In this document: piece after piece, positions 1 through 6,053 of the stretch
How positions within the stretch are numbered: position 1 is the first letter of the stretch
Layout: each line of letters opens with the position of its first letter
From: Alphaproteobacteria bacterium
GTDB taxonomy: Bacteria; Pseudomonadota; Alphaproteobacteria; CBDBCS01; JAHZLG01
Length of the DNA stretch: 9,877 bases
Direction: 5' to 3'
Assembly: GCA_022599995.1 (NCBI GenBank)
Contig: JAHZLG010000077.1
Span: 1-9,877 of the forward strand
Notes under the pieces: model-generated
The model's input: the letters and a program-made list of their open reading frames with translations, nothing else
What the model was told of the DNA's origin: nothing
Databases searched by the model: none
Program-made: the position numbers and the translations under genes

Positions 1-548
1 AGCGATTCCAGCATGGCGGTCTCCTCGCCACAGATGTACGCTCCTGCTCCGCGGTGCAGGTACAGATCGAAGGCATAGCCACTGTTGCAGGCATTTCTTC
101 CGATCAGCCCTTCGGCATAAGCTTCATCGATGGCGTGCTGGAGTCGTTGGGCTTCGTGAACGTATTCCCCACGAATGTAGATGTAGCCCGTATGGGCTCC
201 CATACCGACACCCGCGATGAGGCAGCCTTCGATCAGCAGGTGGGGATCGTTGCGCAGTATTTCACGATCTTTGCATGTGCCGGGTTCGGACTCGTCGGCA
301 TTGACCACCAAATAGCTCGGGAGCGGGTGGTCTTTCGGCATGAAGCTCCACTTCAGCCCGGCGGGGAATCCTGCTCCACCTCGCCCGCGCAGCGTGGATG
401 CTTTTACCTCGTCGACAATAGCATCGCGCCCCATGGCGACGAGTTGTTTTGTGTTGTCCCAGATTCCGCGTTGTCGGGCACCTTGCAACATCCAATCATC
501 CTGTCCGTGCAGGTTTTGGAATATTCGGTCTTGGGCACTGAGCGACAT
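1..548 (-). CDS. nuoF: NADH-quinone oxidoreductase subunit F, N-terminal part (runs off the window)
   Basis: NuoF is the NADH-oxidising, FMN-bearing subunit of the peripheral arm of respiratory complex I. It takes a hydride from NADH and passes electrons to the Fe-S chain. Only the first 182 codons are present. Visible landmarks are DRIFQNLHG at residues 7-15, the FMN-site motif RGRGGAGFPAGLKW at 54-67, NADESEPGTCKDRE at 83-96, GYIYIRGEY at 121-129, and YICGEETAMLES at 171-182. The C-terminal cysteines that hold the N3 4Fe-4S cluster lie outside. The sequence follows the alphaproteobacterial/mitochondrial form of the family (GTCKDRE, GLIGRNAC-SGY-FD). ATG at 548-546 was chosen because family members begin just before DRIF. 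No clear Shine-Dalgarno precedes it, and the frame stays open upstream to a TAA at 815-813 but without another ATG. No nuoE lies directly upstream; flgE is the next gene, about 650 bp away. Confidence 0.95.
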   Translation of the reverse strand, partial: MSLSAQDRIFQNLHGQDDWMLQGARQRGIWDNTKQLVAMGRDAIVDEVKASTLRGRGGAGFPAGLKWSFMPKDHPLPSYLVVNADESEPGTCKDREILRNDPHLLIEGCLIAGVGMGAHTGYIYIRGEYVHEAQRLQHAIDEAYAEGLIGRNACNSGYAFDLYLHRGAGAYICGEETAMLES

Positions 549-597
549 AAATGAGCGGGAAGAAGGGAATGGTCGGGGGGGCACAGCCTTGCAAGGG

Positions 598-743
598 CAA
601 GCTTTGTTCTGCGAGGACAAGCTTTGTTCTAGCGAGGACAAGCTTTGTTCCAGCGAGGACAAGCTTTGTTCCAGCGAGGGCAAGCTTTGTTCTTGCGAAG
701 GCAAGCTTTGCTCCTGCGAGGGCAAGCTTTGCTCCGGCGATTG
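598..743. repeat. 21-bp tandem repeat, seven units, upstream of nuoF
   Basis: Seven head-to-tail units start at 598, 618, 639, 660, 681, 702 and 723. The first is 20 bp, the others 21 bp, and a partial eighth (CAAAGTTT) follows at 744. Each plus-strand unit begins CAAGCTTTG and so carries one HindIII-type AAGCTT site; the second half varies (TTCCAGCGAGGA, CTCCTGCGAGGG and similar). Divergence rises toward the right-hand end. On the minus strand the units read like GCTGGAACAAAGCTTG. The length is a multiple of three and there are no stops in several frames, so every frame gives seven-residue periodic peptides; I regard these as by-products. The array lies 50-195 bp before the nuoF ATG. Confidence 0.95.
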
Positions 744-958
744 CAAAGTTTGGACGACTACATGAACGGCATGCTTCTGCCCTTCATCATCGCATAACCA
801 GGGGTGTTTACCTTAATTGATCATCGAGATCAAGGGAAACGGGGTTTTGCCCCCGACTGCGCATTGCTTAAACGAATCGTATGGTGCGATCGATTGGGTA
901 AATGGGGATGGATACCTCATCGATTGTGCGTGAGAGAGACGGGGGAGGCGGTTTGACC

Positions 959-988
959 ACGTCCATCCACGTCCATCTTTGTCCATCC
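959..988. repeat. 10-bp tandem repeat, three units
   Basis: Three consecutive 10-bp units, ACGTCCATCC, ACGTCCATCT and TTGTCCATCC, lie in the middle of the flgE-nuoF spacer. Seen directly. No function can be assigned. Confidence 0.8.
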
Positions 989-1052
989 TCTTCGTGTGTG
1001 CGGCTTGGGCGGCCTGTTGGATTCATCTTTCCTGTGCCGGAGCAGCCTATTT

Positions 1053-1090
1053 GGTGGGCATCAACACTGCGCATGTCGTTGGTGCCCACC
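1053..1090 (-). terminator. Large inverted repeat after flgE, possible terminator or 3'-end stabiliser
   Basis: Arms at 1053-1065 (GGTGGGCATCAAC) and 1078-1090 (GTTGGTGCCCACC) pair over 13 positions around a 12-nt loop. In a minus-strand transcript the stem has eight uninterrupted pairs, one C-A mismatch and four more pairs; on the plus strand the odd position is a G-U wobble. It begins about 105 bp after the flgE stop, a reasonable place for the end of the hook transcript. No uridine tract follows on the minus strand (the next bases are AAATAGGC), so a classical intrinsic terminator is not shown. It could instead be a barrier to 3' exonucleases or a palindromic binding site. Confidence 0.4.
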
Positions 1091-1122
1091 TCCAGTTACT
1101 TATCTTATCAGTTACTTGTCTT

Positions 1123-1202
1123 GCCGATTATCGATTTTGCCGATCATCACTTTCGCCGATTATCGACCCCGCCGATTATCGACTTTGCCGACTACCTATC
1201 TC
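1123..1202. repeat. 16-bp tandem repeat, five units, overlapping the flgE stop codon
   Basis: Units start at 1123, 1139, 1155, 1171 and 1187, with a consensus near GCCGATTATCGACTTT. Units 1, 3 and 4 are closest; unit 2 (GCCGATCATCACTTTC) and unit 5 (GCCGACTACCTATCTC) are degenerate. Each good unit contains the small palindrome CGATTATCG. Unit 5 contains the TAG stop of flgE (1198-1196) and its last codon and a third. Sixteen is not a multiple of three, so the array belongs to the 3' untranslated region and not to a repeated protein segment. Confidence 0.9.
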
Positions 1203-4200
1203 ACCGAGCTCACGAGCTCTTGAAGCAAGGTGTCCGCCGTCGAGATCAGACGAGTCGACGCACTGTAGGCCTGCTGTGAGATAATCATGTTACTGAACTC
1301 CTCACCGAGGTCGACGGTTGCCTCTTCCAGCGAAGAAGAGTTAATCGACCCGCTCCCCCCTGCGCCCGGAATGCGAGTCAATCCTAAGCCGCTTTCTTCG
1401 GTTTGCAGGTAGATGTTGCCGCTCATGGCACGAAGACCATTCGGGTTGGCAAAAGTCACCAGCGGCACCTGATAGGTTTGGCGACTTTCTCCATTGTCAT
1501 AGAACGCCTCGACGGTGCCATCCTGTTGCACGTCAACGGAGGTCAACGAGCTGAACGCCCGCCCATTGTGTTCCAAGAAATTGGTGATCCCCTCTTGCGA
1601 CGAAGACCATACCTGCGTGAGGCCATCCGAGCCCCCCGTGTCATCAATCGCATTATACTGCGACCCGAAATTGACCTCGATCACCTGGCGGTCTGAATTG
1701 CGCCCTAGGGTGTTCTCGTTGTCGTCAAAGTCAATGCCAATTTCAAGCACGCGGTTGGGGAAAGCTCCGGTGATGCCGCCACCGTTGCGGGGCACGGGAT
1801 TGCCGTTTGCGTCCTGAGGGGCACGCCGCTCGGTGCCAATCGCAATGCTGAAGGCGCTGTCATCCTCTGGGCGTGGAACAGTGTCATAACTGATATTCGC
1901 CAAAGCATCGGCACGGTTGTCGCCATCGGTGTCGACCAGCAGGGCGTTAAAGATGTCCAGCGTGCCGTCGCCGTCCACATCCAAGTCGACCTCGAGGGTG
2001 TTACCCGTGATCGCTTGCATCATGGTCGATGCGGTGTTGCCGTTAAGCCGTGCCCCAGTCGAGATCGAACCATCACGCGTCGACGACGCATGGACTCGCA
2101 ACTGCCCATGTCCTGTCACCGAGAGATTATTCTGTGATTCAAACAGCACGGCAAAGTGGTCGTATTGGCGATCGCCGTCATTGATAGCCACGCGCTCGAG
2201 AGTGGTGCCGAAGAAGTCAAAGGTGACCCCTTGCGTTTCTTCGGGGATCAGAATGGCGTCGTAATTCCCGCCTCCATCCGTGTCCTGTAGGATGGCGTTG
2301 CGGATCGTAACTCCTCCCGTCTGGATGTCGACCAGTGAGGTGGATAGCGGCGTGTTCGAAGAAAGCGGGAAGGTTAGTTCATTCGTTGTGCCCGCCTCGA
2401 ACAGGGTGATACTACCGGCAGCGTTGCCCAGCACGTGTCCCGAGCTGTCATCAATATCGATCAGGAGGGAGTTGCCCGCATCGAACTGGACGTTGTCGAT
2501 GATGCCGTCATTGTCAGAATCTAGTCCTTGAACGTTCTCGATGGTGACGGCGTTCCCGTTGGTGCTGTAGCTGAGGGTGAACAGCTTGGGCGTGGTATTC
2601 GAACCCGCATCGGTCAAGGTCAAGCTGGCACCGGTGAACGAGGGCAGGGTGATTGCCGTTACTGCGTCGACGGCTCCTGCCAATGCTGGTCCTGAATGTC
2701 CCAAGAAATAGTTGGGATTGGTGCCAACCCCCACGTTGCCATTGCTCTCAATAGTCGAATTGGTTACATCGAAATTGCCGTCGCCGTCGAGGTCGATAGA
2801 AACCGTGAAGGAGGCTCCAGTTGTGGCAACCTCAACCGTAGAGTTTTCATACCCTTCCACCCGCAGTTGATCGGCCGTGAGGGTCCCCGCGGTGATGGCA
2901 CTTCTGCTCCCGTTCAGTGTGAGGTTGGTGAGCTCGAATCTTCCGTCGCCATTGATATCGGCAGCCCACCGCTCCGCCCCCGGTGTGTCATCAGCAAGGC
3001 TAATGGTAGCGCCCGCTATCGTGTCAATGCTTACGGTGTACCGATCGCCAACCTGGGGATTAACCACCCCTAATCCTCCGAGACTCACCGTTGCCGCTGA
3101 AAAAGAAAATTCGCCCGGCGTGCTGAGTGTAGTAAAAGTCACGGCATTGGTTAAGGGCGAGCCATAAACAGTGTCTCCGGCATTGGTCAGTCCCGGCGCT
3201 ATCAGTCGATTGGAGGTGATCACATCGCCTGCATCGACGGTGACCGAGGGGGTGCCGGAAATGTCCCATCCGGTGTTGGTGCCGAAGTGATTCACGCGAC
3301 GCACATTCGCGATATTTGCTTCTCCTACTCCCGTAATGTTCACGCGTCCGATGCCATAGGCGTTGTCGCCGCGGATAACCGCATCGCCGGTATTGAGGGC
3401 GTTGAACACAAGCCCGTTCACCCCGGTTCCATCGTCCACCCCATCGAAGTAGGTGTCGGGCACGGGGTCGACGTCAATGTTGTAGTCGATGCGGATGGCA
3501 TCGGCGAGGTTGTCGCCGTCGCGGTCGATAAGATAGACTGCCTCGTTCGGACCTGCCCCGTAGTCGATGCTGCCGTCGTTGTCCACATCAATCCGCACCT
3601 GCTGCGCGCGATCGGTGATGAGCGGATTTGTGGTGTCGGAAAGGTCAACTTCCCCAAACACGCGTGCCCCGTTGGTGCCATAGAGTGTCGCAACCGAATT
3701 GCCGCTGAGGCGTAGATTCTCGGCGTTCAGATTGACAATCACTGAGTCGACAATCCGATCGCCATCGGCATCGTGTTCGTAGACCTCCTGAATGGTGACA
3801 TAATTGGAGCCACCACTGCCAGACGTTACCACCAGATCACCGGTAAGGTCGCCAACCCCATCGCCATCGGTGTCGATGTTGTCGAGAACCCCATTCTTAT
3901 CGACATCAATGTTGAAGGCACTGCTGACGGCTTCGGCGGCGATGGGGTCGTTCAAGGAAATTAGGCGTCCTTCGGAGTCGAAACGGGCGGAGGCAATGTG
4001 CACCTCGCCGGCGGCGTTCGACACGTCGTAGGTTTTTGTGTTGTCCTCATCGAAGTAGTTACCGGGGTTGAAGAAGCCCGACTCGCGCTCTCCGTCGCCG
4101 TTGACCACCGAGGTCAGGACGTGCCACTCGCTTTGTCCGTTTTCCAAGGTGACCGGATTGCCATTCACATCGGACGACCGCTCGAAGCGGAAAATCAGCC

Positions 4201-4822
4201 GGTGCGGGGCACCCCTTTTGTCGACCACATCCAAAGAGGTGACAAAGGAATTGCCATATCCCGTGCCTGCACCGCTGTGCAGGTTTGCGCCGACATTCAG
4301 CTCGGTGGTTGGGATGGGGTCATAGGTCTGATTGGTGACGTTCACCGCCCGCATCTGGACAAAGTAATTCGTCTCGGTGAAGCCGGTGCCGTCCTCCGAG
4401 CGCGGCCACGCCAGGACGTACATGCCATCGGTGTTGCGCAGATTGCCATCGGCATCGGGGCGGAATTCCCCCGATCGAGTGAACATGATCTCGCCGCCCG
4501 GGATGTACTCCCCATTGTCTAACCGCTGTAATTTGTCGGTGACCACGAAGAAACCATCCCCCGAAATCGCCAAATCCGTGGAGTAATTCGTGGTTGAGAT
4601 CGCCCCTTGTTGGTCGATCTCTCGCACCCCTGTGGTGCGCACCCCGCCCGCGGTGTAGACGGTGCGGGCATTTTGCTCGGTGATGAAGGTCGAGAATTTC
4701 GTGTCAACACGCTTGTACCCCACCGTATTGATATTGGCGATGTTGTCCGAGATGTGGCTGATTGCTTGGGAATTCGATGCAACGCCGGTGATGCTGGCAC
4801 GTAGGGCTCCAAAAAGACTCAT
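1196..4822 (-). CDS. flgE: Flagellar hook protein FlgE, giant form with a Ca-binding-like insert
   Basis: FlgE polymerises into the flagellar hook, the flexible joint between rod and filament. The protein is 1208 aa, against about 400 in E. coli. Residues 1-290 are ordinary FlgE: MSLFGALRASITG, SDNIANINTVGYKR at 25-38, DLAISGDGFFVV at 83-94, and a D2-like part with TSLDVVDKRGAPHRLIF. Residues about 1045-1208 are the ordinary C-terminal part: LTQVWSSSQEG, VPLVTFANPNGLRAMSG at 1119-1135, and the coiled D0 end with TVDLGEEFSNMIISQQAYSA and LLQELVSSVR. Between them lie about 700 extra residues, rich in Asp, Gly, Asn, Thr and Val, with DxDxDGxxD-type loops starting near residues 306, 317, 351, 412, 433, 622, 677, 768, 847, 948 and 964. 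Such loops bind calcium in thrombospondin-3 and dockerin-like domains; binding here is inferred. The ATG at 4822 has a good Shine-Dalgarno. It follows flgD in the same direction. Confidence 0.95.
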   Translation of the reverse strand: MSLFGALRASITGVASNSQAISHISDNIANINTVGYKRVDTKFSTFITEQNARTVYTAGGVRTTGVREIDQQGAISTTNYSTDLAISGDGFFVVTDKLQRLDNGEYIPGGEIMFTRSGEFRPDADGNLRNTDGMYVLAWPRSEDGTGFTETNYFVQMRAVNVTNQTYDPIPTTELNVGANLHSGAGTGYGNSFVTSLDVVDKRGAPHRLIFRFERSSDVNGNPVTLENGQSEWHVLTSVVNGDGERESGFFNPGNYFDEDNTKTYDVSNAAGEVHIASARFDSEGRLISLNDPIAAEAVSSAFNIDVDKNGVLDNIDTDGDGVGDLTGDLVVTSGSGGSNYVTIQEVYEHDADGDRIVDSVIVNLNAENLRLSGNSVATLYGTNGARVFGEVDLSDTTNPLITDRAQQVRIDVDNDGSIDYGAGPNEAVYLIDRDGDNLADAIRIDYNIDVDPVPDTYFDGVDDGTGVNGLVFNALNTGDAVIRGDNAYGIGRVNITGVGEANIANVRRVNHFGTNTGWDISGTPSVTVDAGDVITSNRLIAPGLTNAGDTVYGSPLTNAVTFTTLSTPGEFSFSAATVSLGGLGVVNPQVGDRYTVSIDTIAGATISLADDTPGAERWAADINGDGRFELTNLTLNGSRSAITAGTLTADQLRVEGYENSTVEVATTGASFTVSIDLDGDGNFDVTNSTIESNGNVGVGTNPNYFLGHSGPALAGAVDAVTAITLPSFTGASLTLTDAGSNTTPKLFTLSYSTNGNAVTIENVQGLDSDNDGIIDNVQFDAGNSLLIDIDDSSGHVLGNAAGSITLFEAGTTNELTFPLSSNTPLSTSLVDIQTGGVTIRNAILQDTDGGGNYDAILIPEETQGVTFDFFGTTLERVAINDGDRQYDHFAVLFESQNNLSVTGHGQLRVHASSTRDGSISTGARLNGNTASTMMQAITGNTLEVDLDVDGDGTLDIFNALLVDTDGDNRADALANISYDTVPRPEDDSAFSIAIGTERRAPQDANGNPVPRNGGGITGAFPNRVLEIGIDFDDNENTLGRNSDRQVIEVNFGSQYNAIDDTGGSDGLTQVWSSSQEGITNFLEHNGRAFSSLTSVDVQQDGTVEAFYDNGESRQTYQVPLVTFANPNGLRAMSGNIYLQTEESGLGLTRIPGAGGSGSINSSSLEEATVDLGEEFSNMIISQQAYSASTRLISTADTLLQELVSSVR

Positions 4823-4830
4823 AGTACTGT

Positions 4831-4836
4831 CTCCGA
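4831..4836 (-). promoter_or_regulatory. Ribosome binding site of flgE
   Basis: The minus strand reads TCGGAG, then eight bases (ACAGTACT), then the ATG. The GGAG core and its spacing support the start at 4822. This is the clearest Shine-Dalgarno in the window. Confidence 0.75.
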
Positions 4837-4869
4837 GTTATTGTCATTGGGAAAGGGGTTGGGTGCGAC

Positions 4870-4903
4870 GGGGTGGGGGTGGAGGGGTGGAGGGGTGGAG
4901 GGG
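4870..4903 (+). repeat. G-quadruplex-type motif with an 8-bp triplet repeat
   Basis: The plus strand carries consecutive G-runs of 4, 5, 2, 4, 2, 4, 2 and 4 separated by single T or A bases, including three exact GGAGGGGT units (4881-4904). At least four runs of four or more G with short loops satisfy the usual quadruplex pattern. The G-rich strand is the template strand for flgE; the transcript would carry the complementary C-rich tract about 50-80 nt before the flgE start. Whether it folds in vivo is unknown. Confidence 0.6.
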
Positions 4904-5176
4904 TTAGGATGAAGCACGCAGGGTGCATCAGGGTGTGTCGTGAAGGGGGGTGGGCTGCTGCTGCCATGCCACGCAAGCCGAAGTCTGCACTTGGGAGACG
5001 AGAGGCGAGCGAAGGGATGCGAGCGAGAGGGGTGGGAGCGAGAGGGGGGTGAGGGAGGGGTGGGAGGATGTCGGTGGGGCGGAAAGGCGCAAGGGTGCCG
5101 AAGGGGCAAAAGGCGCAAGGATGTAGGTGGGATGAAGGGGGTGAAGGGAGGGGGGCAGGGGTGGAGGGGGCAGGGG

Positions 5177-5878
5177 TTAGCGAATTCCGCTGATTTGCTC
5201 CCAGCCCACGGTTGATCCATTGGCAAGACCAAACACCGCCTCATTCGTGCCCGCTTTGAAGGAAATGTCGGAAACACCGAGATAACCAAGTGTGGTAGGG
5301 TTGAGGGGGCTCTGATCGCCCCCTTGGGCGTTGATGACGATTTGGTACAATCCATCGTCGTTCAGAACGGCTTCCTCGCCGGGGGTCACCGGCGGCGTGT
5401 TGCCATCCCAGGTGACGGTGTTGGCGACGTTGCTGGTTGGGTCGAGGTCGGTCGTGTAGGCGATGCGCCCTCGGCTGTCGCGAATCTCAAGACTTGCGGT
5501 CCGCACGCCCTCGGGCAGCGTGAATTCGAACTGGCCAAAGGAGTCGCGCAACTCAAACCAATTGCTCTCGGTGGCGACCTGCTTGCCGACCAGATTCACG
5601 GCGGTGCTCGACTGGCTTTGCTCCAGCTTCAGGGCGATCTTCTCGAGGGTCTCACTTTGGGCGAGTTGCTGCTCGACCCCGGCAAATTGCACGAGCTGAT
5701 TGGTGAATTCCGATGTGTTCATCGGATCGAGCGGGTCTTGATTCGATAGCTGCGTAGTAAGCACATTCAAGAAGGTATCGAAATTCCCGACCAGACGATC
5801 ACGATCATTGGAGGTAGACGATGACGTCGTATCGAGCAAAGATGCCGTCGAGCTGGGAGAGGAAGTAATTTCAATCAT
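5177..5878 (-). CDS. flgD: Flagellar hook assembly scaffold/cap protein FlgD
   Basis: FlgD forms the temporary cap at the tip of the growing hook; it guides FlgE subunits into place and is shed when the hook is complete. The 233-aa length is usual for the family. After a Ser/Thr-rich start, residues 33-75 carry the family signature FDTFLNVLTTQLSNQDPLDP, then EFTNQLVQFAGVEQQ. NLVGKQV at 95-101 opens the tudor-like part, and residues about 115-185 (FEFTLPEGV, then TVTWDGNTPP) form the FlgD Ig-like domain. The tail GLANGSTVGWEQISGIR closes the tudor-like fold. The start at 5878 has only a weak Shine-Dalgarno (AGGCG at 5891-5887, eight bases away). It lies 175 bp after fliK and 354 bp before flgE on the same strand, matching the common hook gene order. 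Confidence 0.95.
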   Translation of the reverse strand: MIEITSSPSSTASLLDTTSSSTSNDRDRLVGNFDTFLNVLTTQLSNQDPLDPMNTSEFTNQLVQFAGVEQQLAQSETLEKIALKLEQSQSSTAVNLVGKQVATESNWFELRDSFGQFEFTLPEGVRTASLEIRDSRGRIAYTTDLDPTSNVANTVTWDGNTPPVTPGEEAVLNDDGLYQIVINAQGGDQSPLNPTTLGYLGVSDISFKAGTNEAVFGLANGSTVGWEQISGIR

Positions 5879-5934
5879 GGATCAAACGCCTAATGAAGCT
5901 TGGTTGCGCGGAATAACGCCGGCTAACGGAGAAG

Positions 5935-6005
5935 GAGGGAAGAAATTCTGCTTGGGGGCAGCGCAAATGAGAGGGAATAAATTCTGCAGCGCAGATGAGA
6001 GGGAG
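5935..6005. repeat. Degenerate direct repeat in the fliK-flgD spacer
   Basis: The segment GAGGGAAGAAATTCTGC (5935-5951) recurs with one change at 5971-5987, and AGCGCAAATGAGAGGGA (5960-5976) recurs with one change at 5988-6004. The two copies differ by an 8-bp insertion, TTGGGGGC (5952-5959), in the first, giving units of 36 and 28 bp and a partial third. The whole 175-bp spacer (5879-6053) has no gene and is purine-rich on the plus strand. Confidence 0.85.
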
Positions 6006-6010
6006 TGGGC

Positions 6011-6052
6011 GCTCAGGGCGGGGTGTCCCGAGCAGGGGCTCAGGGCAGGGTG
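6011..6052. repeat. 15-bp direct repeat just after fliK
   Basis: GCTCAGGGCGGGGTG at 6011-6025 recurs with one change at 6038-6052, a 27-bp period, ending one base before the fliK stop codon (TAA, 6056-6054). Seen directly; no function is evident. Confidence 0.8.
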
Positions 6053-6053
6053 G

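Larger units (their letters stand above)
549..1195. other. Gene-free spacer between flgE and nuoF, rich in repeats
   Basis: No convincing gene is seen in these roughly 650 bases. The open frames here are short, overlap in several frames and are built of repeats. The spacer holds a 21-bp tandem array next to nuoF, a small 10-bp triplet repeat, a large inverted repeat and a 16-bp tandem array at the flgE end. Two further small hairpins sit at 817-833 (arms TTGATC/GATCAA) and 840-855 (arms CGGGG/CCCCG); neither is followed by a T-run. The segment must contain the flgE 3' end and the nuoF promoter and leader, since both genes read leftward. I did not find a convincing sigma-70-type promoter by eye. 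Confidence 0.7.
4823..5176. other. Purine/G-rich spacer between flgD and flgE
   Basis: These 354 bases hold no gene. The plus strand is made largely of GGGG, GGGTG and GAGGGG runs with little C, so the flgD-flgE messenger would be C-rich and G-poor over most of this length. Small degenerate repeats are visible: an 8-bp triplet (GGAGGGGT) at 4881-4904, a 15-bp pair beginning GAGCGAGAGGGG at 5021 and 5036, and a 15-bp pair beginning AAAGGCGCAAGG at 5083 and 5109. A C-rich, G-poor transcript is the usual composition of Rho-utilisation sites, so partial termination between flgD and flgE is possible. No sigma-54-type element was found here by eye. Confidence 0.6.

Noticed and set aside
580..592. 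Sigma-54-like GGCACAGCCTTGC on the plus strand
   Set aside because: The GG and GC doublets are nine, not ten, bases apart and it faces no plus-strand gene.
598..743. CRISPR array
   Set aside because: The units abut each other with no unique spacers, so it is a plain tandem repeat.
551..820. Plus-strand open frame of 89 codons with ARTSFVP-type heptads
   Set aside because: The heptads come from the 21-bp repeat, which is stop-free in several frames; the rest is not protein-like and the only neighbouring gene reads the other way.
817..855. Two small hairpins as an intrinsic terminator for flgE
   Set aside because: Stems are only 5-6 bp and no T-run follows on either strand; they are mentioned only under the spacer.
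1123..1194. GCCGATTA in the 16-bp repeat resembles the sigma-28 -10 box GCCGATAA
   Set aside because: It points along the plus strand where there is no gene, no TAAA box is properly spaced, and its recurrence is explained by the tandem repeat.
4819..5355. Minus-strand open frame of 178 codons across the flgD-flgE spacer, rich in Pro, His and Ser
   Set aside because: It overlaps the flgD 3' end in another frame, and its composition simply translates the C-rich strand. No family-like segment is present.
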